A stretch of 64,000 nt of DNA from NCBI RefSeq assembly GCF_009727055.1, contig NC_052357.1, forward strand, positions 87,910,999 through 87,974,998. The letters run 5' to 3'. The stretch's first letter is position 1. The number at the start of each line of letters is the position of its first letter. The translations under genes and the position numbers were made by a program. This document shows, piece by piece, positions 47,057-58,474 of the stretch. The stretch is from Benincasa hispida. Its lineage: Eukaryota; Streptophyta; Magnoliopsida; Cucurbitales; Cucurbitaceae. The notes under the pieces are model-generated. The model was not told where the DNA came from, did not search any database, and worked only from the letters and a program-made list of their open reading frames with translations.

Positions 47057-48746
47057 TAAACTATTTAATTTTTTAAGTTAAAATCATTTTAATTTTTTGG
47101 AAAATAAACTCAAGGCTTTCAACTTTCAATTTCATCAACTTAGATCATAAACTTAGATAGATAGTGTTGCAATTTTTATCCAATATTCAAATTCAACTAA
47201 TTCAACCACTAAATTTATACATGTATAAATAATTATATATACATATATATATATATATAACTAACCAGTAACCAATCGAAAAGTTACTCCTAACAAACCA
47301 GCTATAGGCTAGTTCTCTTTACAAAAAGATATTAATATCCAATCTAATAAATGAATGGATTGGATTAGTCAAACTTAGACAATAGACCGAATTTGGATCA
47401 AACCTAAACCGAACTTGAGTCAGTCTTTGGGTGACAAGTTCGTTGTGCCTTCTCCAATAAATAAAATTATTTTAGTTTATAAGATCTCGTTCGATAATAT
47501 TTTCGTTTTTGAATTTTTTGTTTCCAATTTTTTAATAACTAAAAACAAGAATGTTTTTAATAATAACTCTTCTTGTTTCTTGAAAAATAAATAAATAAAT
47601 AAAAACTTGTTTGATAACTATTTATTGTTTTTCATTTCTGGTATGATTTTTTTTCTTTCTTGCTTACTTTTTCCCTTAATTTATAGTTTAAATATAATTT
47701 AGTATAAAAAAATATATAATATGCTTTAAAATATATAAAATACAATTATTAAGAGTTTACATTATCTAATACAAATAAGTTTCAATAAGAAATTAACAAC
47801 AATAATAAAAGTTGTTTCTATCTTTCAAATGTTGTCCAAATTTGATTCACAATGTCATTTGTCAATCGATTTATTTGCCTTAAGTGATGTCGACTGAAAT
47901 TCTAACTTAATTACATTGCTATGACATTGAGAATGTCATGGTTGTAAAAATATTAAAATGAAATTAAATTAATTTACAAGAAATAAACTTTATATATTGA
48001 AAAATTCTAACATGTTATAAAGTGTACTAAAAAAATTTAAAAGTTAAAAGTTAAAATAATATATAAATATAAATTTAATAAATAAAAAAACAACAAAATA
48101 AAAAGAAATGGAAATAGAAACAGGAATATTATCAAACTAGCCGAATAAAACTTTTTTTTTAAAAAAATTTAAAATACGATTTTCCCTCGCAATAATCAAA
48201 GGCATTCACGGGTGGTTGGCCCATAGCCCCATGTATAATGTGTTGGGGTTGTCCCAAACAACCATCCACTTGGGCCCTTATGTGGTAAAACAAAGCTCAT
48301 TATGCTCAGACTAACCCTTCCTTCTTCTAGTCAAATACTTTTTAACCCATTTTGTAACATTTATTTCAACTTTATACCTTAATTAACTTTGGGTAAAGCA
48401 TAAAGAGTGAGCATTTGAATCTAAAAGGTGCATTTCATGAATCAAACAGTTAATTTTCTACTTGTTTATAACACCTTTGAAAAAACCATGTTATTGTATA
48501 CGCTTCCCACTAGAGCTTCCTCGTTATTCAATCTTTCTCCTAATTTTCGATCTAGTTACTCTAAAACTATGAATACATAGAATTACTATAAAGCACTTTC
48601 TTTTTCGTTCTCAAATGCCAATGACATGAAAAATTAAGATTTATTTGGAATGACTTGTCTAGTGCTGGAAAACAGTTTTTCAAATGTTAAAAAAGTGTTC
48701 TTATGCACTTGAAAAGTCACTCCAACCTGATCCTATCTACAGTTTT

Positions 48747-51700
48747 CTAAGCTAGACTTCGCATGTTTGAGGCATATGGGAAGTTATTTGGGATGGTATG
48801 AGGCTCTTCACTTACGCGTGGAGATAACCGTCTTCTATGATTCCCCCAGTTTCTCATTACAGCTATCATTAATCTCCAAATAGTGTTTTGTTGAAGATTA
48901 GAGTTATGAGTAGCATTACAGACATATAATGTGAGTGCTATTGTTGATACTCCTGCACTCAATACAAATAGTAAAAAGAAGCTGTTGGGGCTGAGGCTTG
49001 AACTTCCATCTTTTCCTTCCCCGTCCTCACATTTCTCACTAGCAATCATGCTGTCCTCCAACTCTCTGTACTTTCCTGTTTCAGATACTTTGAGCAATGC
49101 TTGGTTCACATGTGGTAACAACAGAGAGCCTCTTGGAAATGCCTGCAAAAACATTTTTCCAAATAGATCTTTAGAATGCAAGAAGTTAGAACTCAAGGAC
49201 AATTGGAAGGTCGTAGAATGCAGAAAGTTAAATGTGATGCAAAGCAAACGTATCGAGAAGAAGATCTTACAAATCCAAATCCTCCAACTTTGTAGGTTGG
49301 CCCAGAAATCATGAACTCTTTGCAAAATCTTGCAAGGAACAATTTTGCAAAAGGAACTTCAAGAAATGTAGCTGATATCTCTTGGTTTCTGAGAGCATCA
49401 GCTAAACCATCAGGTGTGGAGTAGTATTTTATGGTTTCTGTAGGGAAGTGTAAAACTGTCTCCAAATATCCTTTGACAAAGGATCCTTTGCCACATCCCA
49501 CAAATGCATTCATTCTTCGGAGAGTCTCGATGTTCAATATAGTCGGTTCAAGCTTTTGAATAGTGAGCATGCTGGTAAGATTGGCTGTGTATGTCTGAGT
49601 TATCACAAGTGCCACAAATAACCAAGCCACCATGGTCATCCGTGACAAGTTACTGTGCAGCCTATTACCTTTAACCAAGCAAATCAATCAATATGACGTT
49701 AAATTATCTGTTGTGTTCTTTCAAATGGAAAAATAGCAAAACAATAATTCACCAACAGTTTTGGTTACCATTCAAGGAGAAGAGAGTGGTGAAGGATGAA
49801 CAAACCAAGGTTCCAGCTTGACTAAACATCGAACCTTCAGGTTCAGGACTGTGATTTCGTTCTATAAACCAAACAACAAATCCATTGTAGATGTTTACCA
49901 CAGAAATTACAATCCACATGGTCAAAGTAAAGGGCTTTGTGAACAACAATGCTCTATTACTTCTATTATTTATGGTAGGAACAATCATCACAAGTCCTGC
50001 TTCAGAATAAGGATGTGTAAATTCGGCATGTTCGTAACGCGTTGATACTATTGCTATGTCACCTACTGCTGCATCAAATTCCTTCATCAACAACAGGCAG
50101 AACATGAAAAGATAGTTAGAAGGAGAAGCATCCTTCCATGAGATTTCAGTGTTAGCTTTGATTACTCAACTGAAACAGAAGTATCTTCAGACAAAGTTTT
50201 GATTAGATGAGATTACAGTACATTCTATTAAGTTATGAATGATTTGAAAGGAAGCTCTTAAATGTAAGCATAAAAAGGAAGGGTGTTTCTGTAGTCATAG
50301 TCATATTATGAATAATATGAGAAAATTTTTTCCTTACCTTCAAATAGATTTGCTTCACTAAATCATCATACGTTCCATTGTACGCATAGAACTCGTGCGG
50401 CAGAGGAATGCACAAATTGTTTAAGGTTGCTTCAAACAGATCAATTGCAAGTCCATTGAAGGATAAATTGTTTCCTATCTGATTTCCTTCCACATTTACA
50501 TACTGCTTGAACATGGGACTAGTTGGCACACCAATTCTCAACGGCCTCGCATCGGTTGGTATAGCCCATCCCCTTGGAGTTTCCCTATATCCACCTGGCC
50601 AAAACACTTGGCCAAGATCCTTCATTGACAAGCTAGTAGACGCATTTTCTCCTAACTCCCGTGCGAAGCCTAATTCATCAGACCAGAAGCCTAGGTCCCT
50701 ATAACTCCTCCCCATCACATTGATGATTTGAAAAGTACTGGCTGGGGGTAATTTTCTTTCTTTAAACTGAATCTTTCCACCCAGTCCTTGAAAATCAGCG
50801 AGCTTGATGAATTCCAACAAGCGATCATGACCTTTTCCTTGGGTTCTACTCATTGCCATAGCTGCTGTTTTCACAGCATCATAAGCCTGTACCGCGAAAA
50901 TACTAGGCTCGTGGTTGTACTCATCAGAATGCTCTAATCTAAACCTGCTACGGAACCGATGATAAAAATTATGAAACAGAGGATCGCTTTCCGGGAAGTA
51001 ACTCTTAACTCCAATAACTCCTTGAAGTAAAGAGTGAACAGAAACATCGAAAGAATGTGCAAGGCTTGTGAAAGAACCAGTAGTGATCCAAACATAGTCT
51101 TTTTCCATCATTCCCATCTCTTTTGCAGTTTGAAATAGATGCAATCCAAACTTGAAAGACATATGAACTACAAAAACTCTACTTGGCCCTCTTCTTAGCC
51201 TCTTTAGTTCATTGGAAAATAAATTAGAATCAAAGTGAGGGAGACTCACAAATTCACTTATTTCAGCTCCTACATCTTTAAGAGCATGCTCAAGGTAAGG
51301 AAATATGTTGGTTGTCGAGAAATCTCCATCTTCATATATAACATTAACCAGTCGCCAATCCCATGAACCAATAATAGCAGCTATGGCCCTCATTTGATTA
51401 AACTGGGAGGAAGAAGCTTGGACCAAAAAATCCAATCTCTCAGTTGCCCATTTTGGCATGTCATTAGCCAACGATAAAACCGGAATCTGATACTCACTTC
51501 CGACCTTGGCAACTACAGAAACTGCTTCCCAGGTTTGTGGCCCTATAAGAACCTGAACTTGTTGCATACTGATCAGATCTTCAGCTGCAAAGTCAATGGT
51601 TTACTTATGTTGTGTTTAAAACATATACTATGTTGAATGCATAAAAAGAAACTGGTTTACTTTAAAACTAGCATTCTACTTCAAAACTCTTCATCTGATA

Positions 51701-52015
51701 TAAATAGGAATGCATTCAATACAATTAAAAGAAACAGATACTCTTACCTGCAAGAGCTGCCTGATTAGGATCACTCTTGAAGTCTCTGATCACAAAACTG
51801 AAATTTTGATCATTGATTTTGTTAAAATCCTCTATAGCCATCAGCATAGCTAAACTCTCTTCCTTGCCAATCCTAGAACTTTTGTCTACAATGGCCCCTA
51901 TTTTACCTCTTCCACCATTAACCATTCTTGAGCTCATAGTTCTTTTAGTTTCATGCTTCCCAGAAACTATCAGAGCAAACAAAAAGAAAGAAAACAGAAA
52001 GGGAGACTTTCCCAT
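48747..52015 (-). CDS. GLR2-like: Glutamate receptor-like channel, clade II type (array copy C)
   Basis: Five minus-strand exons: 52015-51748, 51584-50338, 50081-49769, 49668-49271 and 49142-48747, giving 873 residues. I chose ATG 52015 over an in-frame ATG 63 bp upstream, because the shorter form (MGKSPFLFSFFLFALIVS) matches the signal peptides of copies A and B. Domains follow the same order: IGPQTWEAVSVVAKVG in the amino-terminal domain, S1 with LRIGVPTSPMFKQYV, HPYSEAGLVMIVP, M1, pore (SMFSQAGTLVCSSFTTLF), M3 with YTANLTSML, S2 with SATFLEVPFAKLFL, and M4. In the pore loop LVCSS replaces the MLCSS of A and B, and the first residue after the pore is Asn (SLNG rather than SLHG or TLHG). It is the first gene of the array in transcription order. 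No frame breaks were seen. Confidence 0.92.
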
Positions 52016-53990
52016 TTTTTCAGAAAGAGGCAAAACCAAGGGGTTTGCTTTCCCGATTATATTTGCACAAGAAACCATTTTTCTTTATATTTTTCTTGTT
52101 GACTAAGATATGACATTTCTTTTCTCCCTCTTCTTTTGTATTCAAATCACCAAGGTCCTGTTTGATAACCATTTTAGTTTTTGAAAATTAAGCATATAAA
52201 TACCTCTTCCACGTCTAAATTACTTGTTTCGTTATCTACTTTTTACCAATATTTTAAAAAATAAAGCCAAGTTTTGAAAAAAAAAGAAGAAATTTTTAAA
52301 AATTTATTTTTGTTTTTAAAATTTGGCTAAGAAGTCAACACTTTTTTACTTAAGAAAGATGCAAATAATTGTACAAAATTGAAAGAAAATAGGCTTAATT
52401 TTAAAAGCCTAATGATTATCAAATGAAATTTCACTTGTGTGACAATTGACATGAACCACTTGCTTCTTAGAGTATTGACTCAACCTAAATTAATGGAGTT
52501 AAAACTTGACCACTAACTCTAAATTCCAACCACCATGGACAGACATTGATCATCTCATTCTGTTGTAATTAATAAAGAGAAATTACCAAATTCTTTACAA
52601 AAACAAACATATATCAGAGACACCCATTTCCTATTTGAACAACCCATGTCCATTCCAATATGCTTAAACAACCCAATGAACAAATTAGAACAATATGGAA
52701 GAAGATAGGTTCAAAACCTCTCATCTCTAAACATTTCCATTTTGTTCTTTGTCATTAATGTTTTGAACAGGAATTTAAATAAAATAAAACATTCAAAGTT
52801 GAAATTAGGTAAAAGAAATTTTTTTTAAAAAAAGTTAAATAATTAATTAGAAGAGGAGTATTTAGGGCAAAGTGAGAGGGATGTTTTTGAATATTGTCAC
52901 TATTCAAACCTGCACAAACGGCCAGAAATGACTTACGGCTGTAGTGAAAGCTCTGAAGCCGGCCGTCTTCAAAATTTCTTGAAAATGCTTAGGAATTTTC
53001 CAAGATTCTTGTTTGGATTCCCGGAAAGTTGGGAGTAAAACCTCTAGGGAATTTCCCTCCAGTTGAATAGTTCCTTCCTTGATTGTCAAGGTATTAAATT
53101 TCCATTGACATTTCCGTCCCTTTAAACTTTGACATGAATCAATAAATACTGGACTTTATACGGATGAGGATCCGAGTTTAAACAAGACAATTTTAGAAAA
53201 ATAAGTTTTTATTTTTTAAATATTTTTTTAATTATTTTTTTTAAGCTTCTACTCATATTATCACAAGAACGTAACAACCCTAGAAAGCACTTGTGGTACC
53301 CTTTGATGTTTCTTTTCGCTCCTCACTTTCGTTCATCTCGATACTCATTCCCACTAACTTCACATTTGCATTTGCTTCTGCTTTCACTCTCGTTAATTGT
53401 TTTCAATTCTAATTCTCTATACATTTAATTTGGACAACATATAACATTTCATTTCTTTTTTCTTTTTTTTTTTTCATCTTTAACTCTCTCTATAATGGAG
53501 CTAAAATAAAAAAAAAACAAATAATGAGAGCGAGAGTGAGAAAAAGTATAAGTAATCGAGAGCAATAGCAAGAATGGGTTGAGATGAGCAAGAGTGTATA
53601 GCGAGAATCCAACGATGAGAGCCACCACACTTACTTCTAAGGATTGTTCCGGTAATTTCATCATGTGATGACTCAAGTAGAAGGTCAAAAAATTTAGGGA
53701 ATGTTCGGGACAAAGAGTTGGTTATTATAGTTCGAGTATAATAGTTTATGTTTGGATATAGATTATTTTAGTTTGGGTTACAATAGTATGTGTTTGAAGT
53801 GTAAACTATTTTAGTTTGAAAAGGAAATAGTAAACACTATAGCAAAACATAAAAAAATGATGAATGTAAAATCGTAAAAATAAAAATTGTAGCAAATAGT
53901 AAATACTATAGCAAACAGAGGTTTTGAAATAGTATTGATTGTAGCTAATTGGAGAATACAAAATAGTACTTACCGTAGTAAAAAGTGGTT
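52016..53990. other. Upstream region of GLR copy C and intergenic DNA
   Basis: Includes CTTTATATTTTTCTTG near 52083 (shared with copy A), a MITE-like insertion, shared upstream segments at 52620-52710, and a 61-codon minus frame at 52904-53089. That frame shows only weak similarity to the blocks upstream of copies A and B. From 53280 to 53990 nothing was recognised. Confidence 0.45.
52152..52430. repeat. MITE-like element upstream of GLR copy C
   Basis: Left terminus AGGTCCTGTTTGATAACCAT, right side TAATGATTATCAAATGAAAT, with GAAAATTAAGCATATAAATA inside. It belongs to the family at 46778-47056. It starts about 140 bp upstream of the ATG of copy C, so it may affect that gene's promoter. Confidence 0.55.
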
Positions 53991-54018
53991 ATTATAATCT
54001 TAAAATATTCCTTTGCGC

Positions 54019-54295
54019 CAAACTCCGGAAGAAATCGAAGAATTTCTTGGGAATCCTACAAGATCCATTCGTTCTTTTTTCTCTGACGTAAAAAAGGAAT
54101 AAATAAATCAATCAAATTCCGAGAGGCTTATTTTCCTTGGTTAACAATAGTTGTAGTTTTTCCAATATTTGCAGGAGCCACTTTACCATATTCCGAATTC
54201 AATGGAATTATAGACAGAACTTCCCTATTTGTCAAAAAAAAAAAAAGAGAAGGCAAAACCCATACCAAGAATCGGTTCACGTAGAAATGGACTGG
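54019..54295 (+). pseudogene. Mosaic of plastid gene fragments (ycf2, ndhD, rps11)
   Basis: Three unrelated plastid pieces lie in one 280-bp stretch. 54019-54087 reads [20 protein letters not shown] and FSD, a segment of Ycf2. About 54127-54175 reads YFPWLTIVVVFPIFAG, the N-terminus of NdhD (NADH dehydrogenase-like subunit 4). About 54252-54290 reads AKPIPRIGSRRNG, the N-terminus of ribosomal protein S11. These genes are not adjacent in plastid genomes, so the pieces were joined during or after transfer to the nucleus. The stretch 54176-54235 between them was not assigned. None can work as a gene. The 77-codon frame at 54137-54370 simply runs across the joints. Confidence 0.8.
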
Positions 54296-54370
54296 AAAAG
54301 TGGAAACAAGACCGGATATAATTTGAAAAGCATATTGGCTAGTGATTGTGAGGCCCCAACATACCCTTAG

Positions 54371-56925
54371 TTTTCTAAAAAGTTGGTCCTTTTTTGTTTA
54401 GACCTTCTTTACCAAATTTCTATCAATATTTACATTTTTTTTTTACCAAATATTAAATAGGAATATCAAATCTCTAATCTCAAAGTTGATAATACAAGTT
54501 TTATATCATTTATGATGTGCTCTTGTTGACGCAACATTTACATTGTATCATACAAAAACTTACAAATATAATGTAACATATCCACAAAATATTACATATT
54601 TGAACTTTAATTTATTTTAAATATCGATCTCTTTATTGACATTTCAATAAAATTGAAAATATTTCTCTTCACATTGACATTTAAACCCTTAAGCTAATTC
54701 AAAGCCATTATTACTTTGGGTCAAAGTTAACATACTAGATAACTTTTCAATTTAAGTAGATTTAAACTAGTTAAGTATTATATACTTGTCATCTGAATAT
54801 CTACTTCCACAAAATTTTAATTTAAAAAGAAAATTGACCATGACTAGGAGGCATGTCAAAAGAAAAAACTATAATAACCTTGAATCTCTACCTCCACAAA
54901 TTTTAAATTTAAAAAGAAAATTGACTATGATTAAGTGGCATCTCTGAAAATAAAAAAAAGTATAACAACCTAATCCAAGGCTAAAAGATGTTTTTAAAAC
55001 TTCATAGAAATAATAATTTAATCCATGAATTTTTATTGGTAATGATTTAGTTCATGTATTTTAAATTTTATAATAATTTAATTTTGCTACTTTATAATTT
55101 ATAAGGATTTAGTCCTATGGTAAAAAATTATTAGAATTTAATGTAATTTCTTGCACATGTAGATTAATAAATTGATCCAAAATCAAATTTATTTATAAGT
55201 TATAATGACTAAGTCGTTATGTAACAAAACTTTACACTTAATTTTGATGAGATGTTTCATGATAAGGATTAAATTGTTATAAAGTTCGAATATAAGAACT
55301 AAATTATTAATTATTAAAATTTAAAGGTTAAATTGATACAAAATTGAAAATGCAAAGTCTTTTCAAATAAAACTTGTGGATCAAATTGTTGCTTTCATGA
55401 AGATATAACCAAAATCTTTTTAAGAGTAATTGTTATAAATGATAAAACTATTGGAAATATTTTCAAATATAGTAAAATAGATATTGATAGATATTTATCA
55501 CTGTTTCAATAGACAATAACATTTTGTTATATTTGTAAATAAGTTGGTTCATTTTTCTCTATTTGAAAATAGCTCTTTTTTAAATCATAATTCAAATATG
55601 GAGTGAAAATACCTATAATGCTTAATGATAGTATAGGGTGAGGTTGCTACTATTTCTTTTTTTAGATCAAAGATTCAAATCTTAACTATTAGTGTACTCA
55701 TAGAATTTATTTTTCGTCCATGTGGCAACATTTGCATCAATATTTCAATATTTTTATGAGTTTGACATCAAAGTAAATAGTAAATCAATATTTTCATTAT
55801 ATTGTAAAAAAATCCATAAATGACATAAAATAAGCAACAAATGTCACTAATAACGTTAAATATAATAAAAATAATAAGCAAGTTAATTTATTTAAAAGGT
55901 TAAGTTAACTAAAACTAGAAATTAATATGAGATTTATAACTAAAACTTACTAAACTCTTCTCTATTCTACAATTTTGATCTCTGACTTTGGAATTGAAGT
56001 CATTTTTCTTTATTTTTGTTGGTCCTTTTTTTCTCAAATTACAAATTTTTTATGTGTCACTTGAAGGTCAGGTGTGTTTTCCTCTCTAAAATTTGGCATC
56101 AACAGGCAAAACTGAAAACTTAAAATTGGAAAAGTTACCAAAAAAGTGGCATCTGTTACTATCATAATAAAAAAGCTTGGAGAACCTAATTTTAAAAATT
56201 TTGTAAAATGAATGTGTATTTTAAAAATGGTTATAATAAATTTACAAACGATCTGTTATACCAATCACATAAAAAAAAAAAAAAAAAAAAGCCGATTAAG
56301 ATTTTTGTAAAATCACATTTAACCCTTCCAAAATTTCTTTATGTAGCCTTTTTTACATTTGCACAGTAAAGACTTGGGTCATTGATTTTTGAAATGGTAA
56401 TTAATTTTTTATCTATTAAGTTAGGTAACTACCAACTTTAACATATTGTTATAATAATAATATTCTTATAGACAAACATGAATTTTGCAATAGAAAAATG
56501 TGGTAAATCTACGTGAGTTTATTATTAACATATATGTATATATATATATATTACACTCTAGGTAATTGGTATGCAATTTCCTTGTACTTCTTGGAACCAA
56601 ATCAAAGCTTTTCGTTAAGATATTATATATATATATGTATGTATATAAAAGATGAAAGTATAAAGACTTAAACTTTGTTTGGTCTTCCACATATGTGTCA
56701 CTTCAATGGAGAAATGTCAAAAATATGACATCTTCTACGGGATAAAGACTTTGGAGATGAGTTTTTAAAACGTTGAGTTTTGGGACAAATTAGGTATGAA
56801 AGGTCAACTCTATTAGAAGGATGTTCTTTTCTTTAATATTTATTGTGATGATTTGTTTCTTACTTTGGACTAAGGCTCTACCTGAAATTGTTATAACTTT
56901 TAAAATTCTGCCCTTTCTCAATAAC
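54371..56925. other. Intergenic, no gene seen
   Basis: AT-rich DNA. It contains one dispersed repeat (55430-55590), a nearby pair of similar stretches (CTACTTCCACAAAATTTTAA at about 54802 and CTACCTCCACAAATTTTAAA at about 54889), and an A20 run near 56271. No supported open frame. Confidence 0.5.
55430..55590. repeat. Dispersed short repeat (same family as 25175-25400)
   Basis: TAGATATTGATAGATATTTA and ATTTGTAAATAAGTTGGTTC with flanking TTTCAAATATAGTAAAATAG and TCTCTATTTGAAAATAGC match the family outline; the central palindrome is eroded. Confidence 0.45.
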
Positions 56926-56929
56926 AAAA

Positions 56930-57262
56930 ATCGTTGGAAAAAGTCAAAAAACGTCGGAAAAAGTTTTTCTGATGCCTTTTTCACCGTCAACAAGGTCGTC
57001 GGGATAGCCTCATCAGGAAAACCTTATCCTGACAAAAAAAAGTTACTTTGTCGAGAATAGAAAATTTTGTGACAAAAAATTAGAGAGGCTTTCTCCTGAC
57101 GCCTAGACCACTTTTCCCGACCCCAAAAACCAAATTTCTAACATAGGAAAAAGTGACTTCTCCTGACACTCATATGGTGGCGTGAGGAGAAATATCTTCT
57201 CCCGATGCCAGAAATTTGGTTTTTGGGGTTGGGAGAAGTGGCGCCTTCTAATGTCAAACGAT
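56930..57262. repeat. CACTA-like subterminal block with a strong inverted repeat
   Basis: CCACTTTTCCCGACCCCAAA at 57109, continuing to AACCAAATTTCT at 57140, is mirrored by AGAAATTTGGTTTTTGGGGT at 57208, continuing to GGGAGAAGTGG at 57239. The stem is about 32 bp with few mismatches. Further TCCTGACG/TCCCGATG/CGTCGGGA motifs around it resemble subterminal repeats of CACTA elements. No CACTA terminus was found, and the block stops at the copia LTR start at 57268. Confidence 0.55.
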
Positions 57263-57267
57263 GGCCT

Positions 57268-57497
57268 TGTTGGGATTGATGTCCTAAATCTAATGTATCT
57301 CGTGGTTTGTAGCTTTGTTAACACAATTATGTATCTAATAAAATCGGAGGTATTTTATTTGATATTTAGATAACATTAATTCAATCCAATAAACTAAGAT
57401 CCAAGGTTATATGATGTTACTTGAATAGTATGTAGTTGCTATACAGGTGAGTCATGTTCAAGTAATAACCTAAAAGGTATGCAGTAAATGGATGAAG
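57268..57497 (+). repeat. Copia LTR, left part, interrupted
   Basis: Begins TGTTGGGATTGATGTCCTAA, like the start of the 10458-12356 LTR on the other strand. Shared blocks: TTCAATCCAATAAACTAAGA, GTCATGTTCAAGTAATAACC and GCAGTAAATGGATGAAG. It stops at 57497 and resumes at 58286. Confidence 0.8.
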
Positions 57498-58285
57498 TGA
57501 TAAGCACCCGCAATGCTTATTGGATGCAAAGCTAGAGATCCTTTTAGGATCTTTGCAAACACTCATAAAGAAAGCTAACTTAGATCGAACTTAGAATCTA
57601 TGATGGTCACTCTTAGATCCTAAGACAACTCACTCCAGACTTAGTTTGATCAAGACTAATCCAATGAATTGATTTAAACATCAAATCTAAAACAAGATTT
57701 GAAAGAAAAAGACAACACCAAAGGGTTGGATAAACAACTTTTGAAGAGCATTACAAACCATTTTATAGGCCAAATAGTTGTGGATAGACCAAGAAAGTCA
57801 AAAGTCATTCAAATACAATTAATTGCAAATTGTAGAAAATAACACCTAGAAACTTGAAACTTAATTGCATACTAAATTATAAGTCAAAATGCAAAACTAG
57901 AAAGGTAGAAAATCTTCAAATTGCCTTAAATATCTTCTCTAGAAGGCGGCAAAGTAGATGTGCGTGTTTGACAAGGTTTGACATCACATTTCCTCATGCA
58001 GTGCACACTTGACAACATTTTCTTCACAAAAATCTGCACATTTTTTTGTATCACCGTGTCATCTTCCAAACTATAGGATTTTCCTGTACCATCTTCATAT
58101 CATTCTCTTCTTGACTCATTGAACTAACATTATATAAAACTTTGGTCTCAAAATTATTTGTCGGTTCTTGTGAATTTGCTAGTTTTTGAAGATGTAGTGT
58201 GAATGCCTCTTGAATCTTCTTTGCCTTGTTTCTTGTAATTGGTTCTTTAGGTACATGCAATGGTTCAATGGTTGAATTCACATCA
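57498..58285 (-). mobile_element. Gypsy solo LTR carrying a polyprotein tail
   Basis: A 788-bp insertion with TGAT at 57498 and ATCA at 58285, flanked by TGAAG (57493-57497) and TGAAA (58286-58290), a 5-bp target duplication with one difference. On the minus strand it opens with a frame from about 58281 to 58051 reading NSTIEPLHVPKEPITRNKAK and KIQEAFTLHLQKL. This is the C-terminal tail typical of plant Ty3/gypsy polyproteins, which in some elements runs into the 3' LTR. Farther on, CCTATAAAATGG near 57770 is a possible TATA region. Only one LTR is present, with no internal domain. Confidence 0.7.
58051..58281 (-). pseudogene. C-terminal tail of a gypsy polyprotein, within the solo LTR
   Basis: About 76 codons, no ATG at the start (GTG at 58281). 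PITRNKAKKIQEAF is the recognisable PITR.(R/K)AKK.QEA motif of plant gypsy polyprotein ends. In an intact element pol would read into it; in a solo LTR it has no upstream part and cannot be expressed as part of pol. Confidence 0.65.
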
Positions 58286-58474
58286 TGAAAGTTGAGTGTC
58301 TTATCTTAGTAACACTACAGATACGACCCACTTTATAATTTTACATGAGATGTAAGTGTTACAAACGATATGAACCATATTTTTCATATAGAGACGTGTG
58401 AGTGAGAGTATCTTGTATAAAGGAGTTTAACATAAACTGAACCGTGAAATAATTAGTCTCTTTTTATAGCACAA
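58286..58474 (+). repeat. Copia LTR, right part, after the gypsy insertion
   Basis: Continues the 57268-57497 LTR: TAACACTACAGATACGACCC, GTGTTACAAACGAT, CATATAGAGACGTGTGAGTG and TGAACCGTGAAATAATTAGT match, in order, the 10458-12356 LTR (minus-strand 12120-11970). It ends at about 58474, where another repeat begins. Confidence 0.75.

Larger units (their letters stand above)
44881..48746. other. Intergenic between GLR copies B and C
   Basis: AT-rich DNA with no supported gene. It holds the short dispersed repeats listed separately and a (AAT)n tract at 46401-46437. A 3'-flank segment near 48505 (CTTCCCACTAGAGCTTCCTC) is shared with the flanks of the other GLR genes. Confidence 0.5.

Noticed and set aside
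54137..54370. 77-codon plus-strand frame as a nuclear gene
   Set aside because: It runs across joints between plastid ndhD and rps11 fragments and an unassigned stretch.
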